From NCBI GenBank assembly GCA_025093555.1, contig JAIWNF010000078.1, forward strand, positions 98,684 to 162,683: a stretch of 64,000 bases of DNA. Direction: 5' to 3'. The notes under the pieces were generated by a model, which was given only the letters and a program-made list of their open reading frames with translations, made no database searches and was not told where the DNA came from. Below, piece by piece: positions 1 through 15,349 of the stretch; the first letter of the stretch is position 1; every line of letters starts with the position of its first letter. The position numbers and the translations under genes are program-made. Origin of the DNA: Circinella umbellata (Eukaryota > Mucoromycota > Mucoromycetes > Mucorales > Lichtheimiaceae).

Positions 1-1373
1 ACCTGAAGAGGCTTTTGTTGCTCTGGATTCCAAAGTTGAAAAGGTTTTGTGATAATGTTACCTGTAGGTAACATCATGAAACCTTCTGTATATTTTGCAT
101 ACGTTGACCAAAAATCTATAATAGGTGACAAAAAATTAAGTAAATGAAATGATGTGATACATTGTGCGCAAATAATATTTATCTTTTTCTTTTCTTCGGC
201 GTTTTTTTTTTTTATGAAAATGACCGGTCATTTACCTACTATCGTCTGCGTCGTTAACATTATAAACATTAGAACTGTTAAAACACTACGCAGTTCACCA
301 GCAAATATCTTGCGCGATTGTAAGCATCGAAATCGATCATTATTCCATATACTATAAACGAGATAAACTCCAATGTATATATCGACAGTAGCGCGTTCTA
401 TAATATGTTATATATAGATATATATATGTATATGTATATAAGAAAAATTATTGCTCATTCAGACTTAAAAAAGAAGATGGATGTCATTGATTTTGGTAAA
501 AGAGAAAAAGATAAAATAAAAGAGATTTTGACTCTACTAATTATCTAATAACTAATGATTGATAATCATTTTATTAGGAACGATATAATTTACCTATGTA
601 TGAAAAATCACTATATAGTAATAATAGATTAGCATTATTATAATGATTATCTAAATTTCTGAAAAAAAAAACAAAAAAAACTGATTACTGTTATTACCTG
701 AGATGGGTCATGATAAATCTCAGTTAAAGACAACTTTTTGGAAGTGAAGGTGTTAAAAAAAGAAAGAAAAATATGTTTTTTCTTCTATTGTTTTGGCGCC
801 AACAAAACAAAAAGGAAAGTAAAGGGTGTTTTTTTAAGTGTGGAGAAAAAGAAAAAGGAGAAATGAAAAATGAAAAAAAAAAAAAAACCGGAGCGAGAGA
901 GAGAGAGGAAGAAAAAGGTTTAGTTGGACAGACGATTTGTAGTTGATTAAATGGAATAAAGGTATAGTTTCTTATTGAACACTAAATAGGATCCTGTACA
1001 ACGTATATCTGGGATTGCTTTACCCATGGAAATACCTAGGAACCCGTAATGAAACTTTGATTCAGCGACACGAGTGATCCTGCCAAAATAAGGCTTACGA
1101 AACTGAACGCGGAGCTCTTAAAATTATCAAGAAGCTCTTTTTTTTTTCTCTTCTCCTTGCTAATTCATCCCTATCCCCCTCCAATCAGTAGGCGTAAGTT
1201 ACCCTTTCTCCCACTTCTCCGACCCTTTTTTTTATTTTTATTTTTGTATATCATACACCCAGACAGACGTTTTTGAACACCTCTTTTTCTTTTCTTTTCA
1301 ACTTTTTCTTCTTTCATTTTCAACTTCTTACGTTTCTTCTTTTCAAATATAATCCATCATAATATTATTAGTC
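1..1373. other. AT-rich spacer and putative promoter of the 1374 gene
   Basis: No gene is supported here. The stretch has poly(A)/poly(T) runs, purine-rich tracts (about 840-920) and, at about 1140-1345, a long C/T-rich tract leading to the ATG at 1374. A similar tract precedes other starts in this window (29.21-29.29 kb, 13.56-13.61 kb), so it is probably the core promoter or 5' UTR. Confidence 0.5.
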
Positions 1374-1958
1374 ATGCATCATCTTACATTCGTTTTCGCT
1401 CTTATCGCTACACTTGCAGCAAATAACGTTGCTACTGCATCTTCCTACAACGACCTTCACGAACTTCTTAAACGCCAATCGACTGCCGCCGAAAAACTTC
1501 CATACGATACTTTGCCTCAAACAACTTGTACACAACCAAGTGCTTGTTCCAACATTCAAGCACCTCTCGAATGTCGTTGTAGTCCTCTTTTGACTATTTG
1601 CAAGAATGCTGGTGGTCAATTTTGTTGGGGTTCAGCTACCTTGAACCAAACTCAATGCCCTTCTGCACCCGAATCTTGTTCTTCTGGGTTGAATGGAACT
1701 TCATCCTGTCTTTGTGATAATGATACATTGCTTTGTGTCGATAATTATAGACATTACTGTTATGGTAGCTATGAAGGTTCAGGCTCTTCAGCTTCTGTCT
1801 CTGTTAAAGCTTTCCCTTCAGATGGTGCTGCTCCTTCTTCTTCTGAACCAGCCTCTTCTACCCCTGGTGCTAATGACAGTGGAGCTTCTACTACAATGAA
1901 AGTTTCCATGTTGGGCACTGTTGCTGCCATTGGTACCATTGTTTCCTTTGCTTTCTAG
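1374..1958 (+). CDS. Small secreted Cys-rich, GPI-type surface protein
   Basis: Unrecognised single-exon protein of 194 residues. Residues 1-22 look like a signal peptide (hydrophobic core TFVFALIATLAA). The C-terminal 20 residues are hydrophobic after a Ser/Ala/Thr-rich stretch (about 135-175), the usual pattern of a GPI-anchored wall or membrane protein. The mature part has 12 cysteines in two copies of one module: C52-x5-C58-x8-C67-x-C69-x6-C76-x7-C84 and C95-x6-C102-x9-C112-x-C114-x6-C121-x7-C129. Each module ends in aromatic-Cys-aromatic-Gly-Ser (FCWGS, YCYGS), so it probably arose by internal duplication. Lys33-Arg34 could be a Kex2-type site. The start is the first ATG after a long pyrimidine tract. 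A surface location is inferred; no function can be assigned. Confidence 0.75.
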   Translation: MHHLTFVFALIATLAANNVATASSYNDLHELLKRQSTAAEKLPYDTLPQTTCTQPSACSNIQAPLECRCSPLLTICKNAGGQFCWGSATLNQTQCPSAPESCSSGLNGTSSCLCDNDTLLCVDNYRHYCYGSYEGSGSSASVSVKAFPSDGAAPSSSEPASSTPGANDSGASTTMKVSMLGTVAAIGTIVSFAF

Positions 1959-3033
1959 ATTATCGTCATTATTAGTATCTTCTTTTTTTTTGTATTTTTA
2001 AACACAATGACAATAACAAGTCCCTTCTTCTCGCCCCTTCTTTCCTCATCCTTTCGAAAAACTATTTATATCATTCAAATAATTTTTTTACACATTACAT
2101 ATATTACAATTTCATTTCAAGTACACAATATCATCACAAATCCATTTGACTATATCTTTATATATATGAACATAAAAAAATAACATCAAAATTATATTTA
2201 TATATATACATTTTACATATGGTTTTTAGGAGAAAAATATAACTGTTAATTATTATTTATTGTTACTAGAAATAGAAAGTGTCGAGCCGATAAAAAATAT
2301 ATTCTGGAATCCTCTATAAGGAAATTTAAGACCTTTGGTGTAACTAAACTTTTGTTATTTTGCGTAACAACAATTTGATAGTAAAAATGAAAGATTTACA
2401 CTATGGTGATTATATCTCCAAACTTCCGATTAACCCCCCCTCCTTTGATTCCAGCCTTTTTTAAATGTTTCTGTATATATTGATAACTATGGGCTTTTTG
2501 TTTTGGGCTTCCAACTATCATAATATTATATAATTACGGCAATCCTTTAAGAGAGAAAAAACCAAGTATTCAAATCAAACCATGTTTTTTTTAACCTATA
2601 TTTTTGGGTACGTACAGCAAAAAACGAATTCTAAATATTTGGTAGAAAGGGTCCGGAACCAACATCTATTAATCCAACTGCATTAATCACTTAAAAGAAA
2701 CAAGTGTTTTTACTATTTTGAGAATGGTTTTATCAATTAACCTTTACTAATGAGCTTGAAATAAAAATGGTATAATCCTCAATTTTCTCTTCTTGATTGA
2801 TTAATTATTATAAGCATATCATTATCTTATTACCAATAGAGACAAAACCAAAATAGAAATAGAAATCGCAAAAAGTAAGAAATATATTTATGTCAAGGAA
2901 AAAGGTACATATAAAAACATGGTCATATACAGAAAAAAAGAAAGAGAACTAAATTGTGGATTGAACTGGATTGGACTAGATCGGATTGGGTTGGATCAGA
3001 GAGAAAAGAGTGAGTGGATGAATATTATACTAA
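1959..3033. other. AT-rich spacer between convergent genes
   Basis: Contains the 3' regions of the plus-strand gene ending at 1958 and the minus-strand gene ending at 3034. No ORF, RNA gene or repeat is recognised. Confidence 0.5.
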
Positions 3034-3885
3034 TTATTGTTGGCTTCTTTTTGATGGACTTGTAGCTAACGTAGATAAATTCAAAGTACTTGTATTATAA
3101 TTATTAATATCAAGAAAAGAAGGTTGTCTTTTATGAAGAATAGAAGGTGATGTTATTACAGAAGATGGTGATGATGAACCATTATTATTAGAAAAACTCC
3201 TTTTCTTTTTGAAGTCATAAGCTCGAACTCTTTCCAGTAATGGTTTGCCTTGATGCTTTTTTGTTACTGCATCCAAACATCGAACATGCCAACGAATCCT
3301 TTCCTTTGACCAACTCTCAATAATCATTTGTGTTCGCCCATTTTCAGTTTCTTCAAATTGTAAAGATTCATGTCGATAAAATACTTTAACAGTTTGTTCA
3401 ATATCTCTTCCAACTGCTTCATAATATCTAGATAAAGTAATCCAGTCTTCTCTTTTCCATGGATGTGTAGTATCTGCTTTTTGAACGGAACCTAGATTGG
3501 CAAGACTTTTTGTTCTTCGTGTATCACTTGATGTTGTTGCTGGGGTTATATTTGGAGTACTTGGTGTAAGAGTAGAATTAGGCGTAGAATTAGGTGTTGA
3601 ATCTGACGTAGATGTTGCTGTTAATTTTCCTACTTTTTCTTCTCTAGTTGTTGTCAATGACGGAGATAATGCCGTTTGAGCACGGCGTAAAGGTGTACGT
3701 AATCCCTCACTACGATGAGATGGTGACTGGGCTCCTGCTAGTGCTGTTGATCGACGTGGGGAAGCAAGCAAAGAATAATGTCGACGTAAAGGATCACGTA
3801 AATCAGGCGTAGCACTACGATGTGGACTAGTATTGCCACTGCCACTATTACTAGTTACTGTTGTTGATAACACTTTGGAAGACAC
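3034..3885 (-). CDS. Unrecognised low-complexity protein with a conserved-looking Trp-rich domain; 5' end unresolved
   Basis: An open frame of 283 codons. The first 135 residues are Ser/Thr/Pro/Arg-rich and probably disordered, with repeated SPxR/TPxR-like sites that could be phosphorylated. Residues about 140-232 form a compact, Trp- and charge-rich segment (HPWKREDW, then YYEAVGRDIEQTVKVFY, then SWSKERIRWHV) that looks like a folded, possibly SANT-like, domain. The tail is again Ser/Asn-rich. I do not recognise the family. The frame has no ATG: the first possible initiator codon is GTG at 3885, the frame stays open upstream without ATG, and the next methionine lies inside the folded segment. 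An upstream exon is therefore likely. An acceptor may lie within about 20 bases of 3885 (rc ...CTTCCAAAG), but I could not place exon 1. Confidence 0.55.
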   Translation of the reverse strand: MSSKVLSTTVTSNSGSGNTSPHRSATPDLRDPLRRHYSLLASPRRSTALAGAQSPSHRSEGLRTPLRRAQTALSPSLTTTREEKVGKLTATSTSDSTPNSTPNSTLTPSTPNITPATTSSDTRRTKSLANLGSVQKADTTHPWKREDWITLSRYYEAVGRDIEQTVKVFYRHESLQFEETENGRTQMIIESWSKERIRWHVRCLDAVTKKHQGKPLLERVRAYDFKKKRSFSNNNGSSSPSSVITSPSILHKRQPSFLDINNYNTSTLNLSTLATSPSKRSQQ

Positions 3886-6800
3886 AATGGTGAAAAAAAG
3901 AAAAATTAAAGGAAGTAGAGTGTATATATGTGATTGTAAATTATGTACAGGAAAATAAAAATAAAAAAGATGTATGTTTTTTTCTCGATAAAATTAATTT
4001 TTTTTGAGGGGGGAAGGAGAAAAAATCATTTTAAGGACGAAAACTCTTATTGTTTCAAAACCCTTTTTCTTTCTTGCGCATTTTTATATAAACAATGTAT
4101 CAAAAAAGACATGTATTATTTTATTATTGCCATATACTGATAAGTTTAGTATGTATGAGCTATATAGAAATGATAATGACCATTGTTTCATTAAAACAGC
4201 GAGTAACTAAATATCTTTATTCAATTAAATTTACTAATACGTACTTACATTCGGCGCGTTTTTATCATGTACTAATATAAGTGTTCTTCGAAACATGGGT
4301 ACGTAACATTATATTTATTAATTCGTTCAGTAATTTAGATGGTTTGGCTGATGAACGATATGGTATGTTTTTTCTTGACGAGACTTCGCCGTTAATAATC
4401 AAAAGTAAAGAAAATCAACACTTTTCAGCACTTGTATTTATTATTATTTAGCATTATCAAAGATTAAAATTTAATATTATTCCACATGTATACATGAAAA
4501 ATAATTTTGAGACACATGGAACTCAGTCAAGAATGGTAATTCACCAAGTGAGTACATGAACTGTTAGAATAAAAGAGTTTTTGCAACCCCTGAAATAGAT
4601 AAGGTTGAATAATCTCTTTTTTTTAACCGACTACAAAAATTTTGATACTCCCGTTATTCATAGTTGGTACAACCCAAAAAGTCGTTTGATCATTGGCATA
4701 TACTGTACATCTGATGATGGTTATCAGTAAGTCTATATGAAATATTAGCTCCGTTAATATGCATTTCTTAAATTTTATTCTCTTCCTTCTCTTTCCAATT
4801 CATTACCATATAACTTAAAATCCAGCGTTGAAACTATTTGATATAGCTCGACTGATAATGATCCTTCAAACAAAACATAATTTAAAAGCAGTTGGGCTAT
4901 ATCATAACAGTGTATCCAATTATTCCAGTAATTATTAACGTTGTGCAAAAATAAACATTATTGAAACATGAGGACTCCTAGTGAGATGACTTTCATGAAT
5001 GAATAATGTTCACAAAAGCCAATGTATAATATAACCACCCGTAAATGTATACAGCAAGTAATGTTGAAACAGAGTACCTATCCACTGAATAGAATTTAAT
5101 CTTAATCGTTTTTCAGAGATAAACTATAGCTACGTAACAATATAATTAGAAATCCAGAGAATGAATCGCGAGTTTCAATATCTTCATAATTGTCTGAGCG
5201 ATTAAAATATTCAATCATACGTAAGATTATAGTAATTGCGACAAGAGTGTTTAGGCTAACGCACTCTCTTCTTTCGTATACATTCTTTGAAATACTTCTT
5301 GTGATGATCAAGGAGAAATGGTTCTGTTGTGCTTATTTATCTTGCTGGTGAGTATACTTTGGTTTCAGGCAACTGGTTATAGATATCATCAAGGTTTAGA
5401 ATGATTGGGTGAGTTTGTTAGCCATTTATATATATCTGAAGTACGTACTACAGAAGATGACACATTTATTTACCAGTAATAATTTCTACCTGACTAGTTG
5501 TTTTTGATTTTTTAGCGACTTATAATTCTATTATGGGTTCTCAAATCGATCGGATAACAAGTGGAGTTTGGCTGGTATAAATGGGTCACTTTTACTTAAA
5601 CGAATTATATAATCAATGTTTTAGTGCTGATTGATAGTTGAAAGGATATGGCTAGCTAATGAATAAGAAGACAGTCGTCTATGTATTGTAGATTCTTCTC
5701 GTACAAAAATTTTCTTGTCATCTTTAAGTTTTTTCCTACTTTCATTTAATGACTCGATAATGTTAATATGCTTATATTCAACATGTGCTTCTATCACTAA
5801 GTACGTAAAGGCTCCTCCTTTGTTTGAAAAGCAAGTCAGTGAAGCGCATTTTTAAGCAAAGTTTCTCTTCGACTCCCCTCGAAACATTGGCAGTTTTGAT
5901 ATAAATAAAATTGGATTAAACATCATGTAAGTTGAAAAAAGCTTTGTGTCAGATAACGCGGCATATGTATCAATGACAAATAATTGAAAACGCATCAAAT
6001 GTTAAGGCATGGAAAATGATTAATTTAAATAATTTTATGTGGTGAAATAACCAGGGTAATATTTATCAAGCAATTATGTCAAGTACTGGCAATTTTTATT
6101 ACAAGTCTGGTCATGGGAGTTTATAAAACTTCACGCTTAGCTCCTTTTTGTACGACAGCATATCTATACTAACTAGTGGCATAATAAAAAATTATTTGAT
6201 TCAGTATTTGCATTTTGCTATACCGAGCAATTTTTTTTTTTGCTGAGCAAGTAAAGTTGTTCTTTTTATATATTCATATTACGTACTGATTGTTGACTCC
6301 CTCAAAATAAAAGATGTAACTCAAATGATACATATATTGGTTTTCTCACTCACAGAAAAGTCTCTATAATAATACATTGTGCTGGGTACATTTTTTAAAG
6401 CGCACGCAACATTTATGTAGTATATAAAGTTTGTATATATGTCTGTGTATTTTTTGGCGTTCTGTTAAAAATTAACAAAGTAATAAGATTAGGTTAGTAT
6501 ACATACTTAAAGGAGTAGACTTTTGGATTAGTTACCATTGTCGTATCCTGCTGCTATAGTTGCTTTTGCTGTACTTGAAAATGTCAGGCACATCCTATGT
6601 ACCCATATGCTCTGTAAGAAAGCAATATATATATATACTCTTGATATAATGCATCATCTTGCATTGACATCGCTGTATCATTATGCAAATTAAAAAAAGA
6701 AAAACTTGAATGAATGCAATTACGTATTTGTTATGACGATGATTGCTCCTAAAAAAACTTTTTATTGCATCTATCATGTATAACAACATTCACGTGATAA

Positions 6801-7982
6801 TACTATACAGAACAATCCATGATGAAATAAAATATGCAGATTTACCCCACTTCACCTTTTATTCCGTATTTCTGTAAATATGTAACAGCAAAAGTTATTT
6901 CATTATTATGTAGAACAGCATAGAACTTATTATTATGCAAACCAAAATAAAATAAAAAATTAACCATATTTGGAAACCTATGTTACATTGTGTCCAAAAA
7001 TGGGCTTGGGCTGGGCTCATGTGCGTAAGTTAATAATAAATCATTTTATTAACCTGTTCGATTATAGTAATTACATTATTATTATTACTTATATCCCCCG
7101 GTCCAGTCTGCTTTTTTTTTTGCTTAACTTATTATACTAGTTAATGAAGAATTGTTAACAACTTAAAGAATCGAGGAAAAAAGGGTGGTCGGAAACGGTT
7201 ATACGGGAAAAAGCATGAGTTATAGTAAAAAAAAAAGTTTCAGTCAGTGAAACTTAGAATATAAAGAAGGGGAGAAAGAAAGATATGTAGTTCCGTTCTA
7301 ATATTCCCTGTTTACATCTTTAATATGGAACCAGGCTTATTATTTCATCTTTTTGAACGGGGTTACATTCCGACTGGTAATAATCATTAGACTGTTCGAG
7401 ACCACTATTATATATATTCATATAATTTTCTTTTGTCTTACCGTTTTTTTTTAATAAAATTAAAAAAGTAACTTATAAAGAAAAAACTTTTTTTTGAACA
7501 CTGGGACAAATCAAGTTAGTTCGCTTGGCGTATCGGGAGTTGCGGAGTAGGTGAGACTTTAAGAGATCGACGGAACACCTGAGTACACAACCACGACTTT
7601 AAAACTGACAAGAAAAATGCCGTTTATTTTTTATTTTTCAGGTGCGGGGCTTTTTTTTTTACAGGTTCCTGATCCAAAGACAAAGGACAATCAATTTTTT
7701 TTTCCTCTTTCAAAGAAAAATGGTATACAACGAAGTATTGCTTTTTTTTTTATTAATATACATGATTCCCTTAAGAGAGGAATAAACTCTATATTTTTGT
7801 ACAATTAAATAAATAAGTTCTAGATGCAGGTTGTGTATTGGTTATGTTGGGTATATAAGGTTATCTTTTTTTTTTTTTTTCGTCAGATTTGAAAAAGAAA
7901 AGGGAGACCAAAAAAATAATATAACGGGACGAGGTTTGTATGAAGTTGTTGGTTGGTTATGTGAGAATGAAATAAAGAAAAG
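3886..7982. other. 4 kb AT-rich spacer, no gene seen
   Basis: Only short random-looking ORFs, poly(A)/poly(T) runs and short microsatellite-like patches are present. ACGTA/TACGTA words recur (for example near 4240, 4300, 5140, 5455, 5800 and 6285). No domain, RNA gene or clear repeat pair is recognised. The 7.45-7.8 kb part has pyrimidine tracts and T-rich ORFs without protein-like composition. Confidence 0.45.
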
Positions 7983-8474
7983 TTAAAACATAAAAGCACC
8001 CAATGTTAAAACAACAATAAAGGCAAGTGCAGGACCAGAAAGTAAAAGTTCATTAGATGTGGCTGCTGTTGATTTGTCCGTAGTCATGGATTTTTTAACA
8101 GATGAAGAAGCTTGATTAGATCGTTTTTGTTGATGACGATGTCTTGGGGATGCTAAACCGAATTGGTGTAATAAAACAGGCGGTGTCATGTCCATTCCCG
8201 ATGTATTAACATATGTTTCATATTCTTTTGCTGCAAATATAGGATCGTACTGATATGTTTTTGTTACGGCTTTAAATAATGAATGATGGGTATATTTGTT
8301 TGTTGCTGCTGTATTGCCATTTCCAGCCTATTCATATATAAAAGAATTTATTAGAATTATATAATTTATTAACAGTTTCTAAGTGATAAATATAATAATT
8401 ACCATGGAGACTGCATCCACGAACAATAATCGTGTAATTGCCAAAAGTATAAAAAAACGAAAAATTAAGCTCAT
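7983..8474 (-). CDS. Small spliced signal-peptide/GPI-type protein
   Basis: Two exons, complement(7983..8327, 8403..8474), joined in phase 0 across a 75-base intron (donor GTAATT, acceptor TAG), giving 138 residues. Exon 1 encodes 24 residues starting MSLIFRFFILLAI, a convincing signal peptide whose cleavage site would fall near the junction. The mature chain is Asn/Thr/Lys/Gln-rich without cysteines, has one N-glycosylation sequon (Asn-Thr-Ser) and a basic patch RHRHQQKR, and ends in a strongly hydrophobic tail (ALAFIVVLTLGAFMF). That tail suits GPI attachment or a C-terminal membrane helix. I do not recognise the family. The signal peptide plus hydrophobic end supports a real surface protein although it is short. 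Confidence 0.6.
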
Positions 8475-10646
8475 GAAGAAAGATATCGGTAAAAGAAAAG
8501 GAAAAGAAAAAGAGAAGTATGAAGTGAAATATGAAAAAAAAAATGGAGGGGAGTTTTTTTAACGATCACTTTGATTTTTTTGAGCCGCTTTGCACTCTTT
8601 ATTTTAACAAATTTAGACTTTTTTCCTCGTTGTTTGGACTATTTCTGAAAATAGTTTAGCTAAATAACCAATATAATAATAAATAAAGACACGATGATCA
8701 ATTATCAATAATCTGGTAAGTAGTACACAATTATTATTGATGTGGTTAATATAATAGTTCTTCTCAAATTAACATTATCACTTCTATTTAATCGTATTAA
8801 AAAAACAATATGTCAATCAATTAGAGAGCTTTCACTCAATAATTGTACATATACTACAAACTGAGAAAAAAAATATTTAAAAATAGTTAATATTTTCTGT
8901 CATGAGTTATCGATATTTTTTTTCCTCTCAGAATCGTTGTGCCACATCACGTAAAAATGAAAGGTGAGCCACATAATATTTATTAATATGGCTTTTTTGT
9001 ACGTAAGAATTAGCCAAGCTTTAAAATAAAATAAAATTTGGAATTGATCACAAGACATGGTGCATGCGTCATTGATGCAAACATAATGGGATTTTGATTA
9101 TTACAGCTTTTACAAAGAATATCTATATATAGCATTTCCTCATCATCGATATTTTTTGACGTAAAAAGAAATAATGGATTCATTTTGCTAAACGTAAACT
9201 GGCATTATGTATATATCTTGAAACATCATTCATTGATGATACAATATGTACTTACTATATTATGCATACAAAAATGCAACTCTTGATCCTTCTTTTTCTA
9301 TATTTTTTAATATATTTTTCTGCAAAAAATTATATGCAATTTCTCTTTTTTTCTCTCCTTTTTTCTTTGTTTTAAGTTTCACATCAATAGATTATCTAAC
9401 TCAATGGTCCATATCTTGTTTAGATGAGTTAAAGTATATATATATATATCTAACCTTGATAATAAGCGATATTTACATCAATAATAGTTTCGACCTATTC
9501 GATCAATAGTTTATTTATTTTGATAACACGTAATCTCATTTTTTTTTGATACTTATTAATAAAATGATCCTATTAGAATCATATAATTTTTGTCAAATCA
9601 CTTAAATAACTCTCCCCAGTACGTATATTTTACAAAGATAGAGAGAATCAATTGATTGCAAATGTAAAATTTCGAAACCCAAAAAGACTTTGATTATGAA
9701 ACTCCTATCCTTTTTCATATGAATCACAAAAAATAAATAAATCAACAAGCGGTGATGCATATTTCCCACCAATTCGTTATGCATTATCGGGGAAGAATAG
9801 CGTACATCATTTTTTATTACTCAACACATTGAGGTAAGTATGGATGTAATAGGTCTTTTTTTCTTAAATCTATCGTAAAGAATTCTCTCCACACACAGTA
9901 TTCTTTCTTTATTTCATAATTATTGTGAAATGTTTACAAATCTATGAGCATAAAAATTCACTTTTATGATTACTGTATTATTTGAAGCTGAATACCTATA
10001 AAACAGTAGAAAGAATGGGAACCGAATGTTATGACTTTTGTTTACCTCAAAATACCAAGTTAGATAACACAACTGGAAGAAAAATTGGGCTTTTATATTT
10101 ACGTAACAAAGTAAACCAAATTTTTTTTTCTCGAAATTACTGACAAAAATCATTTTTTTCTTAACAAAGTTGACTCCATCATAAAAAAAAATAGAAAAAT
10201 CAGTCAAAGTCTTAGAAACAAACAAATAAAAGAGAGAGAAAGAGGAGGGGGGAAGGGGGGTTGGTGGGGAAGGTGGAAAGTGAAAAAAAAAAACACTAAT
10301 AAACTTTTGGTTTCTTCTATATATAAAATATGCGTCAGAGCATGCTTTTATTGGTAAACTATATTATTATTGGTGTGTGTGAACTAATAACCATAGTCTA
10401 GTAGTAGGAGGAGTAATAAAAAAAAAGTGCTGGTGTGAGTAAAGCATTGTCTTCCAGACTTTTGGTAACGTTTTTCTTTTTCTCTCTTTCCTCTTTCTCT
10501 CTCACTTTCACACTTCTTTTTTTCTTTGTATCTTTTTCCTTCTCCTTTCAAATCTTATACATACATACATATAAATATAAGAGACTGGACATATTTTTTT
10601 GGGGAGTGGTTTTGTATAAAATATATAAAAACCATAATAATATTCA
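8475..10646. other. AT-rich spacer and 5' region of the PKA gene
   Basis: No gene is supported. It holds TA-rich patches, homopolymers, a G-rich purine tract at about 10229-10275 and a long C/T-rich tract at about 10465-10550. The last lies about 100 bases before the kinase ATG and is probably promoter or 5' UTR. Confidence 0.45.
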
Positions 10647-13209
<2,563 letters not shown>

Positions 13210-13611
13210 ACAACTTATAATTGTTTTCTTATTCTTATTATTCTAATCCTTCTCAAAAAAAAATTCGATTGCGAGAGAGAAAAAAAAAAGATAAAAATAT
13301 ATATCATTTGTATCTGTTCTCTTTGTTTCCTATTATATTATATGTTATGATTCTATTCAACTTTTTCCCTTTCCTCATTCTTTTTTATGTTATCTTTTAT
13401 ATATATTAAAACATTGGTGTGGGTTTATTATACATAAAAAAACCCATTCCCCTCCCTCTCGCCAAAAAACAAAAAAGCCCTTTTTTTTATACCTGAATTG
13501 TAGTCGGAGCTACTTACTGATTCTTCCATAAAAGAATGAGCTAAAATTAAGTTTCTTGTGTTTTTTTTTTTTTTTTGCTTCTCCACTCTCTTCTTCATCC
13601 TAACACAAACA
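13210..13611. other. Short intergenic region between the kinase and squalene synthase genes
   Basis: Two plus-strand genes are separated by 402 bases. The region ends in a T-rich tract followed by C/T-rich sequence (13558-13600) directly before the squalene synthase ATG. No other feature is seen. Confidence 0.5.
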
Positions 13612-15349
13612 ATGTTGAACGCTTTCGCTCAATCGATTACGAGACCTTCCGAGATAAAGGCTTTGTTTACTTATAAATTTGCACCAAAGTCTGAAAATAT
13701 TCGCCGTCATCGTCAAAGTCTTACTAAAGATGAAAATAAGAGACGCTGCTATGAGTACTTGAACATGGTAATACAAAAATAAAAAAAAATAACCTTTCCC
13801 ATTCATTAAGTTAAAGAAAAATCATCATCCACAAGGTATTAAATAAAAACGCGTGTTTCTAAATTGGGACAATATATCTTATTTTATTTTTGTTAGACAT
13901 CACGTAGTTTTGCTGCTGTTATTCAGGAACTTGACGATCAATTACGTGATGCTGTAAGTTTATTCTGAAATTCTTATTATTATTCCGTGTTTTTTTTTTC
14001 TCTATTATTATTCTGTATGAGCCTCCGGCTGATGGGAAATCAACTCGAATTTTATATGCAGGTCTGTTTGTTTTATTTAGTTTTACGTGGATTGGATACA
14101 ATCGAAGATGATATGACATTGGATTTGGATCGTAAAGTGGAATTATTACGTTCGTTTGATAAGGTGATTTATGAGAAAGGATGGACATTTAATGAGAGTA
14201 AGTTTGGGTGAGATAAGACTTTTTGTAATAGAGTTGATGTAGAAAGGAAAAACGGAAATATTGAACATCTTTTCTTAAAAAAAAATATAATCATGTTTAG
14301 GTGGACCTAATGAAAAAGATAGAGAATTATTAGTCCATTTCGACGTTGTAATTGAGGAATTCTTGAAGCTTAATCCTAAATTCCAACAAGTCATTGCTGA
14401 TATCACCAAGCGTATGGGTAATGGTATGGCTGATTATGCTACTGGTGAACATCGTGAAAACACATCTGTTGCAACCATTGCGGATTTTGATCTTTATTGT
14501 CATTATGTCGCTGGTCTTGTCGGTCATGGTCTCTCTGATCTCTTTTCTGCATCCAACTTGGAAGCACCTGAAGTTGCAAGCAACACAGAACTTTCTAACA
14601 ACATGGGTTTATTCTTACAAAAGACCAATATTATTCGTGATTATCGTGAAGATTTGGAAGAAGGTCGTCAATTCTGGCCAAGGGAAATTTGGGGCGATTA
14701 TGCAGATAACTTTAGTGATTTTATTAAACCTGAACATCAAGATCAAGCACGTGCCTGTTTGAATGCCATGGTATTAAATGTATTGGATTTGGTACCGGAT
14801 GTTTTGAGTTACATGCAACAATTACATAATCAATCGGTTTTTAACTTTTGTGCTATTCCTCAAGTGATGGCCATTGCTACTTTGAATTTGGTATTTAATA
14901 ATATGGATGTATATAAACGCAATGTCAAGATTCGTAAAGGTGAAGCAGTAGAATTGATTTTGGCAAGCACAAGTATGGATAGTGTAGTATCGATTTTCCG
15001 TCATTATGTTCATGAAATTTCTAAAAAGAACGATGCTCGTGATCCAAACTTTATCAATGTCTCCATGGCAATTGGAAAGGTAACGTAAACTAAGCGATAA
15101 CAATGATAAACTATGTTTATTGTTTTATAATGAGCATATTATATAATTCGGTACGAAATAACAACTAGCCAATGATCTAACTTTACTTCATTCTCTTCTT
15201 TTTTTTTTCTTAATTAGATTGAACAATGGATTACTACAAACATTCCATCCTCTGACGCCAACGCACGACCACAATCATCCTATATGACACCTATCATTAT
15301 TTGTATCATTGCGGTGATCTTTTTGGCTATTTATCAAAACTTGCAGTAA
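13612..15349 (+). CDS. ERG9: Squalene synthase (farnesyl-diphosphate farnesyltransferase)
   Basis: Joins two farnesyl diphosphates into squalene, the first committed step of ergosterol synthesis, at the ER membrane. Exons 13612..13767, 13897..13953, 14062..14197, 14301..15079, 15218..15349 join in frame to 419 residues, normal for the family. The first Asp-rich motif DTIEDD is at 83-88, the conserved YCHYVAGLVG block at about 182-191, and the second Asp-rich motif DYRED at 230-234, followed by the family-typical EGRQFWPREIW. The last exon ends in a hydrophobic helix (about 396-415, PIIICIIAVIFLAIY) expected to anchor the enzyme in the ER. The ATG follows a pyrimidine-rich leader and opens with the expected start of the family. 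No lesion is seen. Confidence 0.95.

Noticed and set aside
154..357. 67-codon plus-strand ORF
   Set aside because: Phe-rich, low-complexity start and no domain; typical chance ORF in AT-rich DNA.
14394..14762. 122-codon ORF inside ERG9
   Set aside because: Shadow frame of the squalene synthase exon, which has all family motifs.
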